Position numbers and translations under genes: made by a program
Notes under the pieces: model-generated
What the model saw: the letters and a program-made list of their open reading frames with translations, nothing else
Told to the model about the DNA's origin: nothing
Database searches by the model: none
Assembly: GCA_963682175.1 (NCBI GenBank)
Contig: OY821789.1
Coordinates: 33,052,188-33,116,187, forward strand
Origin: Triglochin maritima
Lineage: Eukaryota > Streptophyta > Magnoliopsida > Alismatales > Juncaginaceae
Direction: 5' to 3'
Length of the DNA stretch: 64,000 nt
Part shown: piece after piece, positions 1 to 11,435 of the stretch
How positions within the stretch are numbered: the stretch's first letter is position 1
Layout: each line of letters begins with the position of its first letter

Positions 1-319
1 TCAGTTAGACCATTAGAGAAACCCAAAGTTTTTATCAGCAACAGAATAGAAACCAAAAGAAAAAATGAATAATTTAACACCATTGTTCTTGAAAGAAATA
101 ATACCAATCATGATTATCACAATATCCTATTATAGTATTATGTTACCAAGTTTTAACAATCTAAAGTGTATGTACAAAATGATGATGTGCAAAGCCACTT
201 AGCCTCTTTGAGGTTTGAGTATGACATTACCTAAGGAACCTCTCCTGTTGGAGAGGCTAAAAGAATACTCTCCATGTGAATAAATATCTTTTGGATTTAA
301 AGATAGAAACAAAAGTAAC

Positions 320-2005
320 TTAAAAGTCATTTCCAAAGTAGCTCAATAGGGCAATTAAGAAAACACTTAGTTTAATAGCAAAAGGAGGCTGATTCCAAAA
401 CGACTGTACCGCAATTAAATCTGATAAATCTTTATTATTTCTTGTCACGGCCTTTTGAAATAATTTATCCAAAATTGATGTTGGCTGACGATTTTCTACC
501 ATCCCAACTAACTCAGCCTTTCCAGCATCCTGGGCAACAGAGTCAGCAACTAAAACCTCTTCCCAACCTTCAGAGGCATCCAGTAGACCAGAAGGATCAT
601 AGGACAAATAGTCACTTGAAGAGCAGACAGGAACTTGTGAAACCAAAGGTGAAGCCCCTACCTTTCCATTTAAACCTGGAAAAGAACAGGAACGTTTTGG
701 GGTATTTTTATACAAGACTCTTACTAATGCAGTTAAGCAGCCAAATAATTGAGTATGCACCTGATTGTTTATTGGTGTTGGAATCAGTTTCAGCTTTTGC
801 AGGAAGACATTCATCCCTAGTTTCCAACTTTCCAACCTGGTTTTGTAAATACATCATTGAACAATGAGAAACCATAATTTTGCAACCCACAATCCATCAA
901 GAAACATTTTTGACAAAGGTATCCAACATTCATGCTTAAGGTTACATCATTAATCTTGTATGTGGTTATTTATATATTCTTAATCTCACAAAGCACCAAA
1001 CAACCCTTTTACCATATATAATTGCATGCATATACACATGTTTACATATGTACATACACATGAATTATTTGTACACAAGTACACGCATTGAAAGAGAAAG
1101 ACCTTTACCTTGAGAGGAGGGGAAGTGTTTGAAGATGGCAGAAAGGGTTTCTTCTCCATGGAAGTGCTTCCAAATCCTGGAGGTACAAGTGGTCTGGATG
1201 CAGAAGCTTGCAAATGAAGAGTAGATCTGGAGGCATTACCTAGTTGTGACACCGAGAAGGCATCCTCTGATTTTTCATTATGTGTATTTCCAACATCCTG
1301 AGCATTGTCAGAATTCTCCAACAATGCAACAAAGTCACCGCTCGGGTTCTGTTTGTGCTGATCTGGTACCCATTTTTGCTTATTGTTCAACGTTTTATGC
1401 TGCTCTCTTCTCATTAACTCAAAAGATGCTGAAGGCAGAATTGAAATTCTCAAATGGTATTAGAAGCCAGAATGAAATCAAACGACTGAACTTAATCACT
1501 GAAGAACAAATAAGCAGTGCACAATTTATTAAGCAGTGATGCTACTGTCATTGCTTTCACAAAATCTAGAGAAAAAATAAGTAAATCTAACAGCACCTCT
1601 TCTTCTTTTTTCCTCTTCAGCCCTGTCTTGGTTTGAACACTCGGATGAACCAAAGGTTTCATCATTGAAGGAATCTGTACTATTTCGTGAATAAGATGAT
1701 GCCTAACAAAAGAGACAAGATAAACTAACACGGAATTATATCCAGTCAAATTATATATGCATCTCGAGTCTTATAGACATAAATAAGGAGACCTTATATG
1801 GCTTTGGTGGTTGATACACTTCAGTAGTCTTCTGATAATTGTTACTCCCTTGTGTTCTCTGTGCAGAAGCATGTCCAGATGGTTTCCCCAGAAGCCCATC
1901 GTGTTCTGACTGTTGCCAAGAGCGACGCGGTGGATTTAAATATCGGTTGGTAGAATCTGAGCAAACTCAAATAACAGTTAAATGAGCCAATCTCAAAGAA
2001 CATGA

Positions 2006-2051
<46 letters not shown>

Positions 2052-5000
2052 AGTCAACGAACAACAAATTTAGCAATATTTACGAGCAGCAATTTTGAAT
2101 AGAGATAAGAATTTGACAACGTCAACGTCATATGAGGAAGAAAAAGGCAATAAAACTAGTAATAATCCATTGACAAATTAGATATGTCGGAGAGATTATA
2201 AGTGACCATTGCAGATTCAACCATTCAAAACGATTTCAGACTCAAAACACAAGCCCCCACAATGCAATGGTGGGAGAAGAGTTTCCAATTTCTTTTAGAC
2301 ACAAGACCTCATTAAGGGGGTCAAAACAAAAGAACCAATATAATGGGATATTATTTAATGTTTGCAGGTTACTTATAAGAAGCAAGGCATTTTCCATTAA
2401 TCAAAACTTTTTTGTTTGATCAGTAAGGTAACTATGTATTAAAAGAAGCAAAAAGCACTGTACAAAGGGTGGGGAGGTGGTGCCACAGGCGGCACCACAA
2501 ACCGAAAGCCAACTGAACAACCTGTAATATTAAAGAACTAAAAGCAACAGAACATCAAAGTATCAAGACCCGTGTAGACTGCCAAGCCAAGCGCCTCTCA
2601 GCCGGGGGACCTCAGGAGCATCCTTCCCAGCTACATTCTGCCACCACCCAATCAGCCACTGTAAAATCGTCAACCAAATAGCAGACTCTGAAGTAGGGGT
2701 GCACATGGGTCGGGTTGGGTCGGATTTGGGCTACAACCCGGCCCAACTCGAAAATTTCGGGTTTGGAAAAAAACCAACCCGAACTAGATCAGGTTCAACC
2801 CAACCCGACCCGAAATTTTCGGGGTTGGATCGGGTTGAACCCGAATTTTTGGCAAATAGTTTTAGAAGGTATTTTTCCTGTTCAGTAAACTAACTAATTT
2901 ACAACATAAATTTTAACCAACAATTCAACATTGAGGTGGAGGGAGGTGTTGGATTCGTGAAGGGAGGCGTTGAGAAGTTGAGGTTGAGGCCTTGAGGGAG
3001 GTGTTGGATTCGTGGAGGGAGGAGTTGAGAACCTGAGGTTGAGGGAGATTGAGGTTGAGGCCTTGAGGGAGAGGAGTTGAGGAAGATGGTGTTGCGGCGG
3101 TTGTTGTTGAGGGAGAGGAGTTGAGGGAGAGATGGTGAGAGTTTAGGTAGATTAGAGATTTAGGGTTTTTAATGTGTAATCTCTAACATACAATGGATGA
3201 TCCAGATTTACAACATATATAAGATTGTAAAAAAATGTTGAATACATAACGGGTTCAGGTTGGGTCAGATCAACCCGAACCCAACCCGAAAGTTTCGGGT
3301 TGCCATTTTCCCAACCTGATCCGAACCACTCCACAACCCAACCCAACCTGACCAACTGGGTTCGGATTTCGGGTTCAACCCGACCCGTGTGCACCCCCAC
3401 TCCGAAGCAGGTTTGGACTGGAACACAAGTCGGTTCCTCGAGGTCCAAACAGTCCATTAATCAAAACTAATATAAACGAATCTCATAATTGACATTCAGA
3501 GACAATTCCACAACATAGAACTTGATCTAATTGCACACTCACTACTCACTAGTAACATCAGAAATGAGGCAAATTATCAAACAGTGAGACATGAAAACAC
3601 AAAATGCGTGGACGAACTCTGGAAGTTAGATGTTAGCTACCCATTGGATTGTCAGGAGTCTTTTTTTATTGGTTTGGATCGTCAGAAGTCAAGTCTTCAA
3701 AGGAATACTCAAGCAAGATAAATTAATGTTGTGGTGAGAAATTCAAGCTGAGATTTCAAATGTTTAAAGAATATAGGCTTACAAGCTTACTCTGTCGAAA
3801 TGTGTTCAGAATCTAGACGAATAAATTATAAAAATTATTGGAAATATAGTAAAGTAGGGAAATCTACAAGAAACATAATTGATTTGTTGGTTTTGTTGGT
3901 GAACATGGGTTAGATTCAAACCTAAGAGAGTAATTGCAACTTAAGATTGCTATCACAGTAATTCAACTATGATTTTATTATATATATACACACACACACT
4001 AATTCTCCAGTGAGCCCAGGGCCCAGGGCTTAATTTAACTATTTTAAACCTATACAATATCCATCATTCATCTTAAATTGTAAGGTGGATTAAGGTTATG
4101 ACGGTTATGCTAATAAAATGATCTAACGGTGGATATTAATTGTAGATTAACCGTAATTAAATCTAATGGTGAGATTGTAGAAGGTTTAAACAAATAAGAT
4201 AAGCTCTGGGCTCACCAGATCTTATATATATATATATGATTTTTTTTGAAAAACCGAAGGTTGTACATTTGATCCTTGATTTAAAATCCAACTGCATCAT
4301 CTGCCACACACGCACGTTAAACTCAGGGTTTCATGATTTAACTTGTCTTTTGCTTTGCTAAAATATCATTGTGTTACCATGTAAACTGTCACATCATCAA
4401 GGTCTATGAAAGTGTATACGGAAAAGCATTCATCTCCCATGTCATGATCCTTACAGATTTGTGGACGCTGAACCTTTCAGAATAGCAAGAGCATTGCAAA
4501 AAATCATATATTAAAAGTTAGATGATGTTATCAAGAGATGCTATTTCCAGAAGGGAAAACATCCCATGCTACTCAAATCTTGTGAATAAATCATAGATAG
4601 ATCTTTACAGTACAACATTAAGCATCTTAAATTGGGTTTTTCCTACAAAAATACAAACACTTGCGCACTTCAGTAAAAACTGCACAAGACAGGTCTAACT
4701 AGAAGAAAGCACATGGCGTTCCAAGTGCAAAAGTGTTCTTCTTTGACAAACAAATATAAAGGCATGTAATTGTCTTAAAAGTGCATTGGCGCAAATGTAT
4801 AGTTCAAATGGAATACTCGTCTTACAAAAGAAAATCCAAAAAGAACCAGAACATAAAACTTCGATGTTTCTAGCTAAAATGGAATAGCTTTCTTGAATCT
4901 CTTCCTGAGTCATGTGGTTAAAAATATCATAAATGCCACAGTGTTCTAGAAGAAGAAATGCCACAGAGATCTTCAAGTAAAGAAAGATTAACAAGAGTGA

Positions 5001-5663
5001 GAGGGCTCTCCAGAAATATATACAAGCAAGCATAAGTAAATCCTTTTAACAGAAAATTTTGAAGATTTTTTCAACCAATAAAGTGATGGAGAAAAATTAC
5101 CTTGTGTTATTAATTCACGATCAGCTTGAGCTTCTTCCCTATCACTAGATTCAGAAGAACGAGTCTCCCACCTCCCTTGACCTCGTGAATGATTTGAGGG
5201 GCCAGTCCCATACTCATTACGTTTGTAGTTTTGAAAATATGGGCCTCCTGGGTTTCTTTGTTGTTCAAATGAGCTACCAGATGCATCCCCAAACTCACTG
5301 TTTTTAAACAGACCCAAAGTAATACTTCAAATTTTGACTAAGTTGAAATTCATCTAGGGCAAATAATATAACCTAAATTGCAAAAAGGAAACAATACCTC
5401 AAAACTGATTCATCAAATCCCGCAGGTAATTTCTTGCATATATCAAACTCACTTAGAGACAAAAGGAACTCCCGAGTGTAATGAAAGCTTTATTTTGACA
5501 GAAGAATATAAATTAACAGATGGGAAAATTTTAAACTACAGAAGAATAAGAGAAAAGGAACTGATAAAACATCATACAAGACATACTTCCGAGTTTTCTG
5601 CACAATTTTGGGAGATGAATCTGGCAATTCTTCTGATGACTTGTCCTCGCTTACTGAAGTCAT
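320..5663 (-). CDS. CBE1: CBE1/4E-T-like eIF4E-binding protein, 3' end unresolved
   Basis: Probable homologue of plant CBE1 (Arabidopsis At4g01290 type), which binds cap-binding eIF4E/eIFiso4E and influences mRNA fate in the cytoplasm. I traced phase-consistent exons on the minus strand: 5663-5587, 5487-5398, 5297-5101, 1956-1793, 1702-1597, 1428-1109, 836-761, and from 675 downward. All introns are GT..AG; the 760-676 intron is 85 nt. The second coding exon holds the canonical eIF4E-binding motif YTREFLL (Y-x4-L-L, about residues 29-35), followed by DICKKLPAGFD. Later family landmarks are GRWETRSS, RRSWQ..EHDGLLG, NDETFGSSE, ASFELMRREQ, SRPLVPPGFGS, GWEEVLVADSV and AELVGMVENRQPTSILDKLF. The start at 5663 is the first in-frame ATG after a stop. 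Family proteins are much longer (about 900-1000 residues). After SILDKLF the frame reads into non-family residues and stops at 320, so a splice donor near 450 with exons beyond the left edge, or a truncated gene, is likely. The family call is from memory of conserved motifs. Confidence 0.82.
2009..2049. repeat. 41-nt uninterrupted G homopolymer
   Basis: Forty-one consecutive Gs lie 53 bp upstream, on the coding strand, of the acceptor of the 1956-1793 exon, so the pre-mRNA would carry a poly-C run just before a splice site. Runs this long are rare and unstable in plant DNA and are hard to sequence; the length could be an assembly artefact. Confidence 0.95.
2694..3399. mobile_element. hAT-type MITE in an intron of the CBE1-like gene
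   Basis: The element starts TAGGGGTGCACATGGG and its other end, read in reverse complement, is TGGGGGTGCACACGGG, giving terminal inverted repeats with 2 mismatches in 16. It is flanked by an 8-bp target duplication CTCTGAAG (2686-2693) / CTCCGAAG (3400-3407) with one mismatch. An 8-bp duplication and T-A/G-G-G-G termini are hAT hallmarks. Subterminal regions are dense in CGGGTTGGGT/ACCCAACCCG motifs. The middle (about 2932-3150) is a purine-rich tandem repeat (GGAGGTGTTGGATTCGTG and relatives). It has no transposase, so it is non-autonomous. Confidence 0.82.
4005..4219. mobile_element. Small MITE-like inverted-repeat element
   Basis: CTCCAGTGAGCCCAGGGC at the left end is matched in inverted orientation by GCTCTGGGCTCACCAG at the right end, about 215 bp apart, with AT-rich non-coding sequence between. 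TA-rich dinucleotide tracts flank both ends, which hides any target duplication. The GTGAGCCCA terminus resembles the outer right end of the Mutator-like element near 45620, so the two may be related; that link is inference. Confidence 0.55.
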
Positions 5664-5683
5664 TCCCCAGAATGAAGAGAATC

Positions 5684-5704
5684 CTATTCATAAATCATAC
5701 TCAT
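5684..5704 (-). promoter_or_regulatory. Six-codon upstream ORF in the leader of the CBE1-like gene
   Basis: In the inferred 5' leader, an ATG at 5704 opens a frame of six codons that stops at 5684, 20 nt before the main ATG at 5663. A second ATG lies two codons inside it. It is in a different frame from the main CDS. Such uORFs can lower initiation on the main frame; whether this one does is inference. Confidence 0.5.
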
Positions 5705-6368
5705 ATCTCCCCCTGGGAAAATTCAGCTAAAGCTGCAGCTTTGCGAAAGGAAACCTCAAATCCCAAATATCAGACAACTTGATATCGCAATTGCACTCCT
5801 GAACAGAATAGCAAAAAATGCTGATCTAAAACATCATGAAAAAGATGCCAAGGTAGAATATGCATTTCTGGAAAAAAACACAAGATATGGTACTCGTAAA
5901 GCAAACAGGCCGAATAATGAAAACACAATGTTCACAGTACACTCAAACTTGAAACATCAAGCCTCTGCACCACAACCATCTAATTTGGCCACATAGCACA
6001 TGTACCATAGCCTGGACCTCCAATCTCAGTCATGAACAGGAACCATAAATGCTGAGCAACTTCAAGTGAAAATTTCATGAGAAGTGTGCAACATTAGTAT
6101 GACATTTCTATGAACGAACTGAATCAACTATACAACATTCCAAGAGCAGTCAGAAGATAGACAAAACCCCATAGATTAAAGCAAAGATAGCACTCAACTA
6201 CTTTGTCACAATCTACTTCACCCTGTAATCTCTCTTTATCAGTAGTCTATGTTGGTCATCCTTAGGCACATGCACACAACCATATGATGCACCACACATG
6301 GTTTTAAAACATAAAAAATACAGCCAATTATCATCGCCGGATTAGTGATTCATCCTTTTTACAAGATA

Positions 6369-8110
6369 ACCACATACTTGATTAAGCTGACATTCTTTTC
6401 TACTATTTGCTGACTACCCTATGCATTCAATGTGGTCCCAACCCACAGAATTTCAACCAATCCCTACTTTTTCCAACACATACCTAAGTCCAGCATAAAC
6501 TTAACACCAAGTTCTCAAAAAACGATCTATTTTTCCCATCAAAAATGGAACTTAACCATCAAAACTGAGTTCCCACCACCCAACCACAAACCCTAACCGA
6601 ACATGGTTCTACCTTCTAATTGGCTAAAAACCACATAAGTTCAACTCAACCCTGCTTTCCTCCAACAGTGAATGGCACACCCTGTGCATCATATATTGTT
6701 TTAGAACATTAAAATGCAGCCGATTATCACAATTAATTAGTTGTTAGACCTTTATACATGCTAACCGCCACATAATTGATTAAGTTCCCATTCTTTCTAC
6801 ATTCCGTAAAGTACCCTGAACATTCAATATGATTCCATACCACATAGTTTCCATCAATCCCTACTTTTGTACTTTTCCAGCAAAATCCTAAGTTTAGCAT
6901 TCCCTTAAAAAATCAAACTTTTCCGTCCAAAGTCCAAACTGAGCACCGATAACACAACCACAAACCCAGACCCTAACAAAACCTGCTTCTACCTTCCAAT
7001 TAGCCAACAACCACATAAGTTCAACTAAACCCTGTTGTCCTCCAATACTAAATGACATACCCAATCCATTATATACGGCTTCTAAACATAAAAATACAGT
7101 CCATTATCCTAGCGAATTAGGGATTCAACCATTTTACGATCTAACCACCACATAAATTATTAAGTTCCCATCCTTTCCTACATTCCGCCAACTACCCTAC
7201 ACATTCAATGTAGTTCCAAGTCACATAGTTTCCACCATTCCTACTTCTGCAAACGCAGCCTGAAGTTCTTCGTAAACTAAACAACAAATTCTCACAAAAT
7301 ATACCCATTTTCCATTAAAAAATCGAACTTTTCCATCAAAACCAATTTTCCCAAAACAAAAAAATTGAACTATCATAATGAATTAGCAGTTTAACCTTTT
7401 TGTAAACTAACCACCAAGTAATTTATTAAGTTCACACTCTTTTCTCTGCCAAGTGCCAATTACCGTACGCATTCATCAATATGGTCCAAACCACACAGAT
7501 GGTTAGTTTCAATCCTTCTTTTTCCAACATGACCCTAAGTTCAGCATCAACTAAGCATCAAATTCTCGCAAAACGGCCTATTTCCCATCAAAAATCAAAC
7601 TTCTCCATCAAAACCAAACTTTCCCATCGAAAAAAATACCTATCACAGAGAATTGACAATTCCACCTTTTTACAAGCTAACCACATAATTGATTAAGTTG
7701 CCATTCTTTCCTACATTCCCCCAACTACCTTATGCATTCAATACAGTTCCAAACCACATCGTATCAATCCCAACTTTTTCCAACGCAACCCTAAGTTCAG
7801 CATCAACTAAGCACTGAATTCTCGCAAAATGACCTATTTTCCATAAAAAATTAAATTCTCCATCAAAACCAAACCTAGCACAGCGAATTGATTCGACCTT
7901 TTTACAAGCTAACCACATAATCGACCGAGTTCCGATTTTTTCCCTGCATTCCTTAACTACCCTATACAATCAATACAGTTCCAAACAGGTAAAAACACAG
8001 TTTCGATCCCAATTCTCTCCAACGCAACCCTAAATTCGGCATAAACTAAGCACCAGATTCTCAAAAAACGACCTATTTCAGATCAAAACCCGAACTTTCC
8101 CATCAAAACC
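6369..8110. repeat. Degenerate tandem array inside the leader intron
   Basis: A block beginning CCACATAATTGATTAAGTT, followed by a C/T-rich 'cattctttcctacattcc' stretch and 'taccctatgcattcaat', recurs near 6369, 6770, 7150, 7412, 7681 and 7913. Each block is followed by related text such as 'tttccaacgcaaccctaagttcagcat' and 'cccatcaaaaatcgaact'. Spacing falls from about 400 to about 230 bp, so copies have diverged and gained or lost sub-blocks. No coding capacity is evident. Confidence 0.7.
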
Positions 8111-8487
8111 AACTTCACATCGCCTCCGATCACGCAACCACAAACCCTAACCGAACGCGTCAGCGACTAGCGCGAACGACGACGGGCGAACGCGAAACGG
8201 GGATCAATCGGGAGGGGAGAGAGTCGCGAACCTGAATCGGGGACTCGCGGATCGTGGATCGATCGATCGGGGTCGGAAGGTGGTTGGATTGGTGGAGAGA
8301 GAGGGAGAGATTTGGGGGTTTTTGGGGAGGGTGGAGAAACTTCTCTCTCTCTCTTCTCTCTTACTCGAAGGCCGGATGTTATGGATTTCGACGACAATTT
8401 GTTATCGGATGCCGGATCGGACGGACACAATCCGATACCAGTTTGATACCATACCCAGCGGATTTAAATGTTTGATTAAGAATTAAT

Positions 8488-9480
8488 ATGTTTGAAGTGA
8501 ACAAATTAATAGGTTTAACTTTTGTATATGATGTTGTCCCGGGATGTAATGGAGTGGTTAAGAGTGAGTGTGTGAAGACGCATGTTCGAATCTCGCTTCG
8601 CATATCAAATGTTACGATGAAAATGGTGTGGATTACCTTCACATTTAGAACTACAACTTGTTTAACTCAAGTGAGGATGGATACAGGAAAATTCTAGATT
8701 ATCAAAAAAAAATGTATAAAATGTGGTATGGTACACCAACAGAGACTAGTTAAATGTTCCGGTTAGGAATCACAGATCGAGTTTTTATTTTGAGTTCAAG
8801 AAATAAATGTGTTTTTACTTTGGTGTATGATGTCAAAAGGTCTATCAATGGAGAGTTGTCAAATGTTCGAGTTATGAATCACGAGACGAGATTTTTTATT
8901 TGACGTGTGGAAATGAATGTGTTTAACTTTGGTGTATGATGTCGTATGGTACACCAATGGAGATGGGTTTGATAATATACCAGCATATCTGAAGGTTTGG
9001 ATCACGAATTACGAGTTGAATTTTAAACTTGACGTACATAAATGAATGTATTCAACTTTGGTTTCTGATGGCATTCGATTCACCATCGGATATGGGTTTA
9101 ATACCATATCAGTAGTTCTTAGCATTTGGGTTATGGATTACGATTTACACGAGTTGGTTTTTTAATTTGGCGTGAAGAAATGAATGTATCTAACTTTGGT
9201 GTTATGGTATTTGGTATACCATCATATACAGGTTTGATACTTTACAACGATCTTTAAGGTTTTAGTTACGAATTACGTGTCTACAAGTAATTGCAGTTAA
9301 CTTTGCTATCCAATGATGTACGGTTTGAATTAGGGAATAGTTAAGAGCTGAATTTTAAATTTCATAATAAATAAACAAATGCATTTAACTTTGATTGCCC
9401 ATGGCGTAAGGTACACAATCGGATATGGGTTTGATACTATACCAACAGATATGAAGACTTACGTTGCAAATTATGATTTT
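8488..9480. repeat. Decayed tandem array of 130-200 bp units
   Basis: A unit reading roughly 'aaatgaatgtgtttaacttt', then 'ggtgtatgatgtcgtatgg' and 'tacaccaatggagatggg', recurs near 8490, 8800, 8915, 9040, 9175 and 9375, with 'tttgatactataccaac' and 'attacga' sub-blocks. Copies differ in length and sequence. The first copy is split by a SINE. No gene is visible in the block; it lies just beyond the promoter side of the CBE1-like gene. Confidence 0.65.
8537..8712 (+). mobile_element. tRNA-derived SINE
   Basis: A 176-bp insertion has a pol III box-A-like TGGTTAAGAGTG near 8553 and a box-B-like TGTTCGAATCT near 8583, spaced about as in a tRNA. It ends in a 3' tail TCAAAAAAAAA. It is flanked by an imperfect 14-bp duplication, TGTATATGATGTTG (8523-8536) and TGTATAAAATGTGG (8713-8726), 11 of 14 matching. 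Comparison with neighbouring tandem units shows the array sequence resumes after the tail, as expected for an insertion. It does not match the common Au-SINE motifs I remember. Confidence 0.62.
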
Positions 9481-9744
9481 TAGTTTAAAATTTGACGTGA
9501 GATACATTGGTGTTTAATAATATAAGATAATAATGTGTGGAGACAATTATATAGGCAAGTGAGATTTGATCTTTGTATTGGGTTGGGAATTGGTTCGAAC
9601 TTTAGGTTATTTCAAATAGTCAAGTCGCTTGTGTAATGTGTATTGTCTGTATTATCCGCCGGTGAATACAAAAGAACCAAGTTCCTAACGGTCTATTTTC
9701 AAACGCGATGGACAATATCCGTCTATGTATGTCCGTGTGTAAAG
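8731..9744. other. Non-coding stretch with no gene seen
   Basis: Up to about 9480 this is the decayed tandem array. From 9480 to 9744 it is AT-rich sequence with no open frame, TIR or promoter that I can support. Confidence 0.6.
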
Positions 9745-11435
9745 TGTAGGATTTTGTGTACTACACTTGTGTATATTAAAAAAAATACAAGTATTCAGGA
9801 TCGATTTTCATAATTTTCAACAATTTTATGTAGAAAATTCTTAATTGTATTTCAATATATATAATACATTAATTAATATTGAAATACATACATTGGATCA
9901 TACCTAAAGGATTGTTGAATCTCTTTTACCAATAAGACGATGAGTTGCACGTCGGATCGTCTCGGAATTACCTTTAAGTGTTCATCAAACTCTAAACAAG
10001 ATTAGAGAGATCAGAGCTAGTCAATCAATCTCTAATTCAAGGTTAGAACCTAGCTAATAACATATTTGATGCTCTAAACAATTTAATCTCCAACACTTTG
10101 ATTAATTGAGAGAATTTTCAGATGGATTAGATGAGAAAATATGTAAGAGAAGAATTTCGCAATAGTGTAACGCAAGAAACGAAGAAATGACATATTTATA
10201 GGATTTTCTCTAACCTACATCATGTGCAAATCACTTACACGTGATCCATTATTAATCTCTCCACTAAACCACATCATGTGTAAACTACTTACATGTGATC
10301 CATTGTTTATCTTTCCACTAAACTACATCATGTGCAAACCACTTTGCACATGATCTCTTGTTTATTTACCACATCATCTCATAATTATCTTTGACTAAGG
10401 TGGATTAAAACCAGTCATTAATCAGTAAAAAATATCTTATTAATATATGCAAAAACATGGGCAAATGGTTAGACTGTTTCTCGCTGTTTTTGACTTTACC
10501 AAATTTTGGATTAATATCCAACAAAATTTAGGTTTTGGGGTAGCAAATTCATATGTTATAATGTTGCGGATCACATTATATTATGTAATATAGTATCATA
10601 TAATGTCAAACATTATACCACATAATATATACATATCTCATACAATTTTTTTTGATATTCTAACCATGTCGTTTTTCACGACATATTAATTTTGTCATTT
10701 TACCATATGTATTTAATTTCATATCATATGAATTTTAATACATCTTATAAAATACAAAATTATATTTCTTATTTTCCAAGGTTGTTGTGTGACGTATAAG
10801 AGGATTTAAGTTATGATGACAGTGAAAACATTTTATATCATAAACTATAAGCGTTATCTGGGTACAAATTATAGTTACCAAAATAACAAAAATGTTTTGC
10901 TCACTCGAACTAAACACGATCCACTTAATGATATGTAAAATATCACTTGTGTCTATTCCTTGTCACATGATATTGAGTATATTATACAAATTAGAAATGT
11001 GTTATCTTTGTATTATATATTCATTTCTTAATTTCTCAAGCTAATTATAAATATGTAATTATACGCAAGTTACATTGTGCACATTATAATTTCACTTTAT
11101 CAAAATGCCCAACAATATCATAACTCAAGTCAAGATGAATAATGATAATATTTTGACATATCATTTTTCCCAGCACAAGTCATATATAACCACTAATACA
11201 TTAATCATTATACTCATTGATAGCTTTTATAATAATCAAATCATACACTCCTTATGTGAAAAGATATAGGTCTCATATCTTAGGATTCAAAGACACAATG
11301 GAACATTAATGACACAAACACAATTTCATAATGTTTCATTTGTTAGGTCAATTCAATATACGAAAGAAAAAATCCATTTCATATACTCATGTTGTTAAAA
11401 TACTGTAGAGCTACAATATCATTTAACCAACATAT
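9745..11435 (-). repeat. Old copia-type LTR remnant, interrupted
   Basis: The remnant begins TGTAGGATTTTGTG, matching the terminal TGTAGGATTTCATG of the intact copia LTR at 34243. It aligns in order with that LTR: 'catacctaa', 'ctctaaacaaga..gagagatcagagctag', a TATA box on the minus strand ('atatttatagg' near 10192), 'gtgtgacgtataagaggat' near 10788 and 'tgtagagctacaatatc' near 11405. It stops at 11435, where a younger solo LTR begins. Divergence is far greater than between the two LTRs of the intact element. It lacks the CGGTCGACCG cluster present in its younger relatives. Confidence 0.72.
10215..10375. repeat. Three tandem 54-bp repeats in the old LTR
   Basis: Copies begin CTACATCATGTGCAAA (10215), CACATCATGTGTAAAC (about 10270) and TACATCATGTGCAAAC (about 10324). 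Each contains a CACTTACACGTGAT-like core. They lie upstream of the LTR's minus-strand TATA box, i.e. in U3, where the younger LTRs carry palindromes. Confidence 0.75.

Larger units (their letters stand above)
5664..8430 (-). other. 5' UTR exons and long leader intron of the CBE1-like gene
   Basis: The leader is inferred as a first non-coding exon around 8400-8232 followed by an intron 8231-5799. The donor reads CAG|GTTCGC and the acceptor TTCTGTTCAG|GAG. The second leader exon joins the coding start. On the minus strand the first exon region is CT-rich (CTCTCTCTC near 8340-8360), typical of plant 5' UTRs, and it is more GC-rich than its surroundings. Its reading frames have no family resemblance, so I treat it as UTR. 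The exact transcription start is not visible. Confidence 0.5.

Noticed and set aside
1842..2057. Poly-proline protein start on the minus strand
   Set aside because: The prolines come only from the 41-nt G run; the real exon here is read in another frame from 1956.
8167..8697. Short frames on both strands around 8.2-8.7 kb
   Set aside because: They fall in the CT-rich presumed 5' UTR, tandem repeats and the SINE; no family resemblance.
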